Assembly: GCA_003488325.1 (NCBI GenBank) | Contig: DNLZ01000301.1 | Location: 567 to 12,807 of the forward strand | DNA from: Planctomycetaceae bacterium | Lineage (GTDB): Bacteria > Planctomycetota > Planctomycetia > Pirellulales > UBA1268 | DNA length: 12,241 bases | Direction of reading: 5' to 3' | Shown: positions 7,131-12,141 of the stretch, in pieces | Layout of the letters: each line of letters opens with the position of its first letter | Numbering within the stretch: the first letter of the stretch is position 1 | Program-made: the position numbers and the translations under genes | The notes under the pieces: model-generated | Database searches by the model: none | Told to the model about the DNA's origin: nothing | What the model saw: the letters and a program-made list of their open reading frames with translations, nothing else

Positions 7131-8132
7131 TCACCGCAGCGGCTGCGGCTGGGCCGCGACGGGGCCGATCGCCCCCTGGGGTGCGACCTCGCAGGGGTGA
7201 AACGCCGCCCACACAGGATTGTGGTCGGAGACCTCGAGTGCCGTCTCGAGCGGGATGCCGAACGTGCTCTGCAGATCGAGCACGCCGGAGACACCGCGGT
7301 ATTCAGCCGTCGCGGGCCAGGCGAAGACGAGATTGTCGTAGGTCTTCGTGCGGCGCGTGTTGGTCGTCGTGTTGGCGATGGCCCAGCCGATGCCGGGGAT
7401 CCGCGAGAACGACTTGAACTCCGGCGGCCCGGCATTGAGGTCGCCGAGCATGATCACGTCGTCCTCGTCGGGTCGTGCCCGCTGCATGCCGAGAAACACG
7501 TCGGTGAGGGCCTCGAGTTCCTGCGGCACCTCGTCGGGGTCGGTGTGGGTCGCGACGAGCCAGAAGGTGAACGCCATCTGCACCGGAATGACACGCGTGC
7601 GGAAGCGGGCACACAGCGGAGGCCGATGGAGCCGGTCCGAGGGGTCGGGGAAGACCGTGGGCGAGGAGGGGTCGAGTTCGATGCGGTCGGAGTCGAAGAC
7701 GAAGGCGTACTGCTCCTTGCTGTTCGTGCGTCCCTCGCGCGGTCCGATGAAATGCTGGTAGCGGCTGCCATCGGCGTTCACCGCCCGCACGAAGGCGGGC
7801 ACGATCTCGTCCGATTTCGCCCGCACCTCCTGGATGCAGACGATGTCGAAGCGACGCACGATCCGCGCGAGGATCTCGACCACCTGTGCCTTCGCCATCT
7901 TCGACTCACCGAAGACCTGGATGTTGAAGCTCGCGACGAGGATCGCATCCCACGGCTTGGGCTGGGGGCCTGCCGGCTGCTGCGCGATCGCCGGCCAGGC
8001 GACGAGCGCGAGGCACCACGCGACGAGTCCGCCGGCGGTGCGGTGGGTGCGACCCGCGCGAACCCTCGTCCCACGGTGGCCGGTGGGCTCACCGCAAGAC
8101 GGTGATCGACGGTGGTCGCAGGGCGAGGGCAC
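7131..8132 (-). CDS. Secreted DNase I-like endonuclease/exonuclease/phosphatase family protein
   Basis: A 333-residue protein of the DNase I-like metal-dependent hydrolase fold (PF03372 superfamily). Motifs in order: SFNIQVFG (N70), IVCIQEVR (metal-ligand E102), GPREGRTNSKEQYAFVFD (130-147, a block very like that of true DNase I), LVATHTDPD (H196), MLGDLNAG (D231, N233), KTYDNLVF (about 263-270) and SDHNPVWAAF (D303, H304). The full catalytic set is present. A hydrophobic segment GGLVAWCLALVAWPAIAQ (34-51) looks like a signal peptide, so the enzyme probably acts outside the cytoplasm. The only in-frame start upstream of that signal is the GTG at 8132, giving an unusually long 33-residue polar leader, and no good Shine-Dalgarno precedes it. 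The stop is 6 bases from the stop of the convergent Gfo/Idh/MocA gene. Nuclease rather than phosphatase activity is inferred from the DNase I-like blocks. Confidence 0.88.
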   Translation of the reverse strand: MPSPCDHRRSPSCGEPTGHRGTRVRAGRTHRTAGGLVAWCLALVAWPAIAQQPAGPQPKPWDAILVASFNIQVFGESKMAKAQVVEILARIVRRFDIVCIQEVRAKSDEIVPAFVRAVNADGSRYQHFIGPREGRTNSKEQYAFVFDSDRIELDPSSPTVFPDPSDRLHRPPLCARFRTRVIPVQMAFTFWLVATHTDPDEVPQELEALTDVFLGMQRARPDEDDVIMLGDLNAGPPEFKSFSRIPGIGWAIANTTTNTRRTKTYDNLVFAWPATAEYRGVSGVLDLQSTFGIPLETALEVSDHNPVWAAFHPCEVAPQGAIGPVAAQPQPLR

Positions 8133-8254
8133 GTCCTGCGTATCGACTGCCGATCGAGCCGATCATGCCGTGGAAGCCCGGCACCCGGACGGTTTGACTG
8201 CATCGCCCGGCCGCATCCACGCCGCGCGCGGTCGTCACCGGCCTCCGTTGTCGC

Positions 8255-8764
8255 TCAGCCACCGATCGCGGCGAGTGCCTCGGTGGCAAGGCGGGCAAGA
8301 CGGGGGTCTTGGCCTGCCGCGGCGTGTCTGAGGGGGGCGACGGCGGCTGCCGCCGCGGGCCCGATTTTGCCGAGCGCCCACGCGGCGCGTTGGGTGACGG
8401 CGGAGTCGGTGGCGGTCGTGAGGCAGTCGGTCAGCGCTTCCACCGCCGATGCCGCAGCCTGCCCAGATCGCCCCAGGAGCGTGGCCGCCCAGTACGCGAC
8501 GAGGGGCTGTCCTCCGCGAAGCAGGTGCTCGAGTTCGTGCACCATGCCCGCTGGCGGCGGGCCGATCTCCTCGAGTGCGGCCACGGCCCAGTCCCGCACC
8601 TCCGCTTCGTCGTCGCCGCAGGCAGAGACGAGCGCGACGATGGCAGGTGAGGCCGCGGCACCGGCGCGGCAGAGTCGTTCGGCGGCATCGATCCGCGTCG
8701 CAGCCGCACGGTCGGTCAGGCTGGCAACGAGCGTGGCGATGTCGACGGGGGCGTCCGCGGCCAT
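8255..8764 (-). CDS. HEAT-repeat protein
   Basis: A 169-residue Ala-rich protein made of about four or five HEAT-like (PBS-lyase-type) helical repeats. Repeat cores include RIDAAERLCRAGAAASPAIVALV (about 24-46), VRDWAVAALEEIGPP (56-70), VAYWAATLLGRSGQAA (89-104), VTQRAAWALGKIGPAAAAAV (123-142) and LARLATEALAAIG (156-168). Such proteins usually bind other proteins; no catalytic residues are seen. No signal peptide is visible. The start is uncertain: ATG codons at 8764, 8776 and 8809 are in frame and none has a strong ribosome site; the shortest is chosen because the repeat region begins soon after it. The gene is co-oriented with the nuclease gene 122 bases downstream, and the two may be cotranscribed. 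Confidence 0.75.
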   Translation of the reverse strand: MAADAPVDIATLVASLTDRAAATRIDAAERLCRAGAAASPAIVALVSACGDDEAEVRDWAVAALEEIGPPPAGMVHELEHLLRGGQPLVAYWAATLLGRSGQAAASAVEALTDCLTTATDSAVTQRAAWALGKIGPAAAAAVAPLRHAAAGQDPRLARLATEALAAIGG

Positions 8765-8880
8765 GCTGCGATTCATCAAGGGTTGGTTCGACGACGTGCT
8801 GCCACGCATCGTTGTCGCTGGATCATATCCATCACCGCCCCGGCACACGACCAGCCGCCGGTGACGCATGGAGAATGCGG

Positions 8881-8913
8881 CGACCCGGCGACAAAATCGG
8901 GTCGAGTTGCCGG
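8881..8913. repeat. Two overlapping, mutually exclusive hairpins upstream of tRNA-Arg
   Basis: CGACCCG (8881-8887) is complementary to CGGGTCG (8898-8904). Independently, CCGGCGAC (8885-8892) pairs with GTTGCCGG (8906-8913) over 8 bp with one G-U pair on the plus strand. The two stems share bases and cannot form together. They lie in the 217-base gap between the HEAT start and the tRNA. The role is unknown. Confidence 0.4.
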
Positions 8914-8936
8914 TCGCCTCGTGACGTCGCTAGGCT
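8907..8936 (+). promoter_or_regulatory. Possible tRNA-Arg promoter
   Basis: TTGCCG (8907-8912) and TAGGCT (8931-8936) are separated by 18 bases and followed by a GC-rich stretch, with the tRNA beginning 45 bases after the second hexamer. The match to a housekeeping promoter is partial (T, A and final T of the -10). Confidence 0.25.
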
Positions 8937-8981
8937 CGCGAGAGGAGAAGGGCGTGCCGAGCACCACGGCCCAGAGCCCTC

Positions 8982-9054
8982 GCCCCCGTAGCTCAGTGGA
9001 TAGAGCGACGGTTTCCTAAACCGTAGGTCGCAGGTTCGATCCCTGCCGGGGGTA
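8982..9054 (+). tRNA. tRNA-Arg (anticodon CCT)
   Basis: A full cloverleaf of 73 bases can be drawn. The acceptor stem is GCCCCCG (8982-8988) with CGGGGGT (9047-9053), 7 bp with a terminal G-U pair, and A9054 is the discriminator. The D arm is GCTC/GAGC (8991-8994, 9003-9006). The anticodon stem is ACGGT/ACCGT (9008-9012, 9020-9024) around the loop TTCCTAA, anticodon CCT at 9015-9017, reading AGG. The T arm is GCAGG/CCTGC around TTCGATC (9035-9041). CCA is not encoded. The 3' half overlaps the antisense end of the integrase gene. Confidence 0.97.
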
Positions 9055-10287
9055 ATACATTTCGGCGTGTGTGAGGACCTGCAGCGTTTTTTCGCGGGAT
9101 TCATGAAGCGTTGATGGCTCCTGATGGCCGCTGACCGGCGTTGCGCGCGCCGGAATCTGCGCCGCTTTTCCAGTGACCGACGCCCAGTCCTCCGGCCGCA
9201 CCGCATGGTAGTGGCGCTGCCGGACACGACTCGTGTTCCCGATCCAAGCGTTGATCGCCTTCTCGGGGACCCCGCGTCGCTCAAGGTCGTCAGAGCAGCT
9301 GCCCCGCATGTTCACGAAGAGCTTGGGCCAGAGTGTGACGCCGGCCTTCGTGACGAGCCGCTTGGCGTGGGTGCTGAGCGCGGTTGTGGTGCGCGCCCGC
9401 GGCAACACGTAGACGGCGCCGGCGGCACGCTCGCGGAACGCCCGCTCCAGATGCGTTCGCAGTTCGGCGAAGATCGGCACCGTGCGGGTCGCGCGGCCCG
9501 GATGATGCTCCAGCTTCTTCTGGCGGACCGTAAACCTTGAGTTCTCCCAGTCGATGTCGGCCCATTTGAGATCCTTGACCTCGCTGGGAAACCGGAGCCC
9601 GGCATACCGTGGCAGGGCGAAGGTCAACCGCCAGTCGTTGTCGGGACAGGCGGCGATTACCAGCTCGACATCAGCCGCCGTCACGTACGCGATCCGCTCA
9701 TCGTTGATCTGCGATCCGCAGGTGACCTCGGCGAACGGGTTCACCGGTATGAGCCGCTGACGGACGGCGGCCTTGAGAAACTGCCGGGCCCGCCGCAGGT
9801 CCACCGACGCGGACGCCGGCGCGTAGCGATCGAGCAGCCACCGCTTGTAGGCGTCGGCGTCGCCCTCGGTGATCGAGTCGAGCTTCCGGTCCTTGCCGAA
9901 GAACTCCTCGAGCAGCCGCCTCGCCCGCGCGTAGTTGCGGGCAGTGGTCGGTTTCTGCTTGCCAAGGCTACCGAACAACTTCTCGAGATGCTGGCCCAGC
10001 GTCGTGATCGTCGTCGAGGCCTGTTCCCGCGCCGGCACAAGCCCGGCCCGCACGAGCCGACCATGAATCTCGTCGCCCAGACGACCAACCCACTCCGCGG
10101 TCTCGCGGTCTGGCGAGTGGCCGGCGGCTACGGCAGCTTCAAGCGACTCGATCATCAACCTCGCCGTCTCAGCGATCCGCTTGTTAACGCGCCCAAGGCG
10201 GACTGCGTGCCGCTTGCCGTTCGCTACCTTGATGAGGACGCGGTAGCTCGTGCCGCGTTTGCCCGGATCAGCACACAAAGATGCCAT
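9016..10287 (-). CDS. Tyrosine recombinase / integrase, planctomycete type
   Basis: A 423-residue site-specific recombinase that cuts and rejoins the element and chromosome attachment sites. An N-terminal arm-binding-like part (1-90) and a SAM-like core-binding domain (about 92-185) precede the catalytic domain. Catalytic positions: R232 in YAGLRFPSEV, K257 or K258 in RQKKLEHHPGR, then N326 and R328 in VNMRGSCSDDL where most families have H-x-x-R, N351 in WIGN where a histidine is usual, and nucleophile Y360 in RHYHAV. The N-for-H changes match my memory of planctomycete integrases (NLRAS, IGNT, HYLQV blocks), so it is probably active. The ATG at 10287 has AGGAG (10300-10296) 8 bases upstream. 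Residues 412-423 (YPRQGSNLRPTV) are antisense to the tRNA and the TAG stop is in its anticodon loop. The HTH gene upstream probably regulates it or acts as directionality factor. Confidence 0.95.
   Translation of the reverse strand: MASLCADPGKRGTSYRVLIKVANGKRHAVRLGRVNKRIAETARLMIESLEAAVAAGHSPDRETAEWVGRLGDEIHGRLVRAGLVPAREQASTTITTLGQHLEKLFGSLGKQKPTTARNYARARRLLEEFFGKDRKLDSITEGDADAYKRWLLDRYAPASASVDLRRARQFLKAAVRQRLIPVNPFAEVTCGSQINDERIAYVTAADVELVIAACPDNDWRLTFALPRYAGLRFPSEVKDLKWADIDWENSRFTVRQKKLEHHPGRATRTVPIFAELRTHLERAFRERAAGAVYVLPRARTTTALSTHAKRLVTKAGVTLWPKLFVNMRGSCSDDLERRGVPEKAINAWIGNTSRVRQRHYHAVRPEDWASVTGKAAQIPARATPVSGHQEPSTLHESREKTLQVLTHAEMYYPRQGSNLRPTV
9019..9054. other. Likely attachment-site core in the tRNA 3' half (attL)
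   Basis: A tyrosine integrase gene lies directly against the tRNA and reads toward it, the classic arrangement of an element integrated at a tRNA 3' end. The core must lie somewhere in the anticodon 3' strand, T arm and acceptor 3' strand; its exact limits cannot be set because the second copy is not in this window. I looked for a repeat of the T arm plus acceptor sequence and found none. Confidence 0.5.
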
Positions 10288-10323
10288 AACTGTTACTCCT
10301 GGAGAGGGACGACTCGAAACCCT

Positions 10324-10352
10324 TCACGTGAGCCTGACGTCGGCTCACGTGA
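10324..10352. repeat. 11-bp inverted repeat with twin TCACGTGA palindromes, at the HTH-int junction
   Basis: TCACGTGAGCC (10324-10334) and GGCTCACGTGA (10342-10352) form a perfect 11-bp inverted repeat around a 7-base loop, TGACGTC. Each arm contains the self-palindromic octamer TCACGTGA, and the two octamers start exactly 21 bp apart, two turns of B-DNA. The right arm contains the HTH stop codon (10345-10347). No clear T-run follows on the minus strand, so operator or directionality-factor sites, or an mRNA hairpin, are more likely than a simple terminator. Confidence 0.6.
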
Positions 10353-10578
10353 TGTCTTGCATGACTCGCTGCTCGGACTCGAGCAGAAACGCGTCGAGGC
10401 TGGCGATGCGATAGAGGATCGCGCCGTCGAGCTTCACGAATGGGATCCGGCCCGCCTTGCGGAGACGGTCGAGCGTGGACTCGCTGATGCCGAGTTTGGA
10501 AGCGGCGACGCGCGGACGAACCGCGAGCGGCTCACCGGCGTCGTTACCGTCATCCCTGTAGAAGGCCTGCGAATGCAT
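10345..10578 (-). CDS. Excisionase-like helix-turn-helix DNA-binding protein
   Basis: A 77-residue protein whose residues about 24-68 match the MerR-like HTH_17/excisionase pattern: RVAASKLGISESTLDRLRKAG, then the wing IPFVKLDGAILYRIASLDAFL. Such proteins bend DNA next to the attachment site and steer the integrase to excision, or act as transcription regulators. The gene is 57 bases upstream of int on the same strand, the usual xis-int order. The ATG at 10578 is preceded by GAGG with a 6-base gap. The frame is also open to an ATG at 10653, which would add a basic 25-residue tail and has no evident ribosome site; that start cannot be excluded. A 21-bp-spaced palindrome pair overlaps its 3' end and is a candidate target for its own product. 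Confidence 0.8.
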   Translation of the reverse strand: MHSQAFYRDDGNDAGEPLAVRPRVAASKLGISESTLDRLRKAGRIPFVKLDGAILYRIASLDAFLLESEQRVMQDIT

Positions 10579-10707
10579 CCGCCACCTCGCGGGCCAGCGG
10601 CCCTGGCGGGACGCGTTCGCCTCCTCGCGAACACCTTCGCCGCACCTCTTCATTGTCGTGAGGAACGGACCACAAAGCCTGCTGTTTGGGGCGTTTTCGG
10701 GCGATCC

Positions 10708-10723
10708 GCGCCTATGTAGGCGC
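10708..10723. repeat. 16-bp palindrome in the leader of the HTH gene
   Basis: GCGCCTA (10708-10714) and TAGGCGC (10717-10723) form perfect 7-bp arms around TG. It lies in the 195-base gap between the 218-residue protein gene and the HTH start, where a promoter or operator for xis-int would be expected. A 29-codon open frame (ATG at 10740, TGA ending at 10650) spans it; I could not support this as a gene. Confidence 0.4.
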
Positions 10724-10773
10724 CCACGCTCGCGCCCATGCAGAAGCGCCGGGCCTCTCTAGATGGTTCGCCG

Positions 10774-11430
10774 CTACGCCGGTGGCGACGCGTCGCTTGG
10801 CCCGTCGGCAACAGGCTGCCACGAGATCTTGCGGCCGTTGCCCGTGGAGGTGAACCGGATACCGCGCAGCCCCGCGTTGAGCGTCGCCACCGCGCGGCGG
10901 CGACGATCCGACGCATCGTCTTGTGGAAAGGGATCGTAGATGTCGGGCGGCCATCCATCCTCCTCGAACGCCTCGAGGATGGTCCGCAGGTTCCCGGCCT
11001 CGGGCTTCACTTCGCGGATCACCTCGCCGCGGTAGCGAAGCTCGCCCAACGTCGCGTGCCACGACGGCGCGGCGTCGCGGCGGGCTCGCAGCGCGGCACG
11101 CTCCGCGGCGGCCTGATCTTCCGGCGGCAGTACGGCCACAATCGCATCGCGCGACGCCTGATCCAGAAATCCGAGCGCGTGGGCCACCTCGGCGATGCCG
11201 CGGTTCCACGACGTGCCGCGGGCACGGCACCAGAGGCCGACGGTGCCGCGGTTGCTCGCCCACACGGCCGGCCACGGCTCGGTGAACACGGCTCGGTCGG
11301 CGTCGGTGAATCGCTCGTACCAGAGCTTTTGCCCGGCCGTCATGTTCTGGATGCGCTGGTGAGCCTCGGTGAGGCGATCCACGACCCACGGGGGCAGGTC
11401 AGGCGTCGGGCTGTCGTGGTCGTCGGTCAC
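10774..11430 (-). CDS. Hypothetical protein with a C-terminal planctomycete element domain
   Basis: A 218-residue soluble protein of unknown function. Residues about 14-105 are helical and rich in Trp (WVVDRL, QKLWYERF, EPWPAVWASN, LWCRARGTSWNRG). Residues about 130-206 form a second region, with EVKPEAGNLRTILEAFEEDGWPP, then a basic helix DRRRRAVATLNAGL and a strand GIRFTSTGNGRKISWQPV. I recall this second pattern (ILxAFxEEGWPPxIDDPLP, then LNRxxxxxLIRFxGDGTG) from many small planctomycete proteins next to such integrases; it looks like a winged-helix-type DNA-binding fold, which is inference. The start is the GTG at 11430, which lies inside the end of the upstream small gene (32-base overlap), suggesting translational coupling. 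GAGA about 8 bases upstream is only a weak ribosome site. An internal ATG at codon 30 is an alternative start. Confidence 0.75.
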   Translation of the reverse strand: MTDDHDSPTPDLPPWVVDRLTEAHQRIQNMTAGQKLWYERFTDADRAVFTEPWPAVWASNRGTVGLWCRARGTSWNRGIAEVAHALGFLDQASRDAIVAVLPPEDQAAAERAALRARRDAAPSWHATLGELRYRGEVIREVKPEAGNLRTILEAFEEDGWPPDIYDPFPQDDASDRRRRAVATLNAGLRGIRFTSTGNGRKISWQPVADGPSDASPPA

Positions 11431-11620
11431 GGGCGTGGTCTCGCGGTCGGTGCGTGCGGGTGCCGGCGGCGTCCGCCTCGACGGCCGCGAGCACGAGCCT
11501 CGCGAGCATATCGATCAGTTCCGCCTGCGCTCTGGCCACGCTGGTCCGCCGGCAGGCATCGATTGTTCGTTCTATCGTACCGCTGCCCGCGGTGCTGTCG
11601 TTGGTTATCTTGCTGGTCAT
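11399..11620 (-). CDS. Small hypothetical protein coupled to the 218-residue protein gene
   Basis: A 73-residue protein. The ATG at 11620 has GAGG 8 bases upstream. Residues about 15-50 (TIERTIDACRRTS, AQAELIDMLARLVLAAVEADA) would form an amphipathic helix or two; the C-terminal third is Arg/His/Asp-rich and probably disordered. No known family is recognised. Its last 32 bases overlap the start of the downstream 218-residue gene in another frame, an arrangement seen in translationally coupled pairs. The basic tail may be a by-product of that overlap. It is real rather than a shadow in my judgement, because of the ribosome site, the helix-like core and the coupling. Confidence 0.55.
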   Translation of the reverse strand: MTSKITNDSTAGSGTIERTIDACRRTSVARAQAELIDMLARLVLAAVEADAAGTRTHRPRDHARDRRPRQPDA

Positions 11621-11646
11621 GATCGGGGCCTCGTGAGGAATGGGAA

Positions 11647-11697
11647 CACCGATGGCGTGGGCGACCGCGCATGTCGGCCGGCACCACGCCATCGGTG
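11647..11697. repeat. 14-bp perfect inverted repeat between two element genes (possible terminator)
   Basis: CACCGATGGCGTGG (11647-11660) and CCACGCCATCGGTG (11684-11697) are perfectly complementary, with a 23-base loop in which CGAC (11662-11665) and GTCG (11673-11676) can form a further short stem. The hairpin lies after the stop of the 89-residue gene and before the ribosome site of the 73-residue gene on the minus strand. The bases that follow on that strand (TTCCC) are a poor U-run, so a terminator, an attenuator or an operator are all possible. Confidence 0.6.
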
Positions 11698-11716
11698 CTT
11701 TGAGAGGGAACGGCAG

Positions 11717-11986
11717 TCAGGCTGCGCTATGGTTCCGGCGACGCCGGATCATCCGGCGTGGTCGGCGGCACGCTCGCACCTCGTCCGCACCGTCCCAGTC
11801 GAGGCCGAAGTCCGCGAAGTCGACGAGGTCGTCGTCGGCTGGCCGTGACGTCGACCGCCCAGGCCGCGGGTCGTGATCGTGGGTCATCCGCTCGAGGTGA
11901 AAACCTCGCCGGCGGACGAGCGCGATCGTCTCGCCGAGTGCGGCTGCCACGGCGGCCAGAAACTGTACATCAACGTGGAGAGACAC
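11717..11986 (-). CDS. Small hypothetical protein, acidic centre and basic tail
   Basis: An 89-residue protein with no recognised family. Residues 1-35 (SLHVDVQFLAAVAAALGETIALVRRRGFHLE) would form a strand and a long helix; residues about 50-68 (ADDDLVDFADFGLDWDGADE) are strongly acidic with aromatic residues; the C-terminus is Arg-rich. The GTG at 11986 is chosen because GAAGGAG lies 7 bases upstream; the in-frame GTG at 11992 is only 1 base from it. The acidic-aromatic centre could mimic nucleic acid or bind a partner, but nothing shows this. A 19-bp palindrome lies inside the last 15 codons, so the coding end is less certain than the start. Confidence 0.55.
   Translation of the reverse strand: MSLHVDVQFLAAVAAALGETIALVRRRGFHLERMTHDHDPRPGRSTSRPADDDLVDFADFGLDWDGADEVRACRRPRRMIRRRRNHSAA
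11741..11759. repeat. 19-bp odd palindrome near the 3' end of the 89-residue gene
   Basis: ACGCCGGAT (11741-11749) and ATCCGGCGT (11751-11759) are perfect 9-bp arms around a single C. As RNA this gives a 7-bp stem with an ATCAT loop. The symmetry is that of a dimeric-protein operator, but its place inside a coding end argues equally for an mRNA hairpin. Confidence 0.5.
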
Positions 11987-11993
11987 GGACACA

Positions 11994-12000
11994 CTCCTTC
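11994..12000 (-). promoter_or_regulatory. Shine-Dalgarno GAAGGAG that decides the start of the 89-residue gene
   Basis: GAAGGAG on the minus strand is 7 bases from the GTG at 11986 and 1 base from the GTG at 11992. The former spacing is normal. Confidence 0.6.
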
Positions 12001-12024
12001 CCCGTGGTGGGGATCAAGGGAACG

Positions 12025-12049
12025 GCCCGCGACGAGAGTCGCCGCGGGC
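12025..12049. repeat. GC-rich stem-loop in the leader of the 89-residue gene
   Basis: GCCCGC (12025-12030) can pair with GCGGGC (12044-12049), and GAC (12031-12033) with GTC (12038-12040) around GAGA. On the minus strand a 5-bp GCGAC/GTCGC core with a TCTC loop is an alternative. It lies about 25 bases before the ribosome site of the 89-residue gene. Confidence 0.35.
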
Positions 12050-12094
12050 AGAGAAACCAGATCCGGTGCGGCACCATGCCGACCGGGAGATAGA

Positions 12095-12122
12095 CGCCGG
12101 ACCGCTCGTGTGCGGCCCGGCG
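12095..12122 (-). terminator. Putative terminator hairpin of the partial gene at the window end
   Basis: CGCCGGACCGC (12095-12105) and GCGGCCCGGCG (12112-12122) form an 11-bp stem with a 6-base loop. In the minus-strand RNA all 11 pairs form, one as G-U; in plus-strand RNA that position is an A-C mismatch. This points to function in the minus transcript. It starts 19 bases after the stop codon at 12142 and is followed by a pyrimidine-rich TCTATCTCCC stretch, not a perfect U-run. Confidence 0.5.
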
Positions 12123-12141
12123 GAATACGGCTAGCCCGGGG

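Noticed and set aside
7134..7148. CCGCAG-CGG-CTGCGG hairpin at the convergent ends of the Gfo and nuclease genes
   Set aside because: Only 6 bp with a 3-base loop, inside the nuclease coding end and without a T-run; too weak to call a terminator.
7197..8105. Plus-strand open frame antisense to the nuclease
   Set aside because: The nuclease has all catalytic blocks; the antisense frame is acidic/basic low-information sequence.
8832..9284. Minus-strand open frame containing PGRDRTCDLRF and PLSYGG
   Set aside because: This is the antisense translation of the tRNA gene, a familiar artefact in GC-rich genomes; no ribosome site or family match.
10738..11622. Long plus-strand open frame across two small element genes
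   Set aside because: It would displace two coupled minus-strand genes. Its sequence is Arg-rich without motifs and no ribosome site was seen. I keep some doubt because the minus-strand genes are themselves unrecognised.
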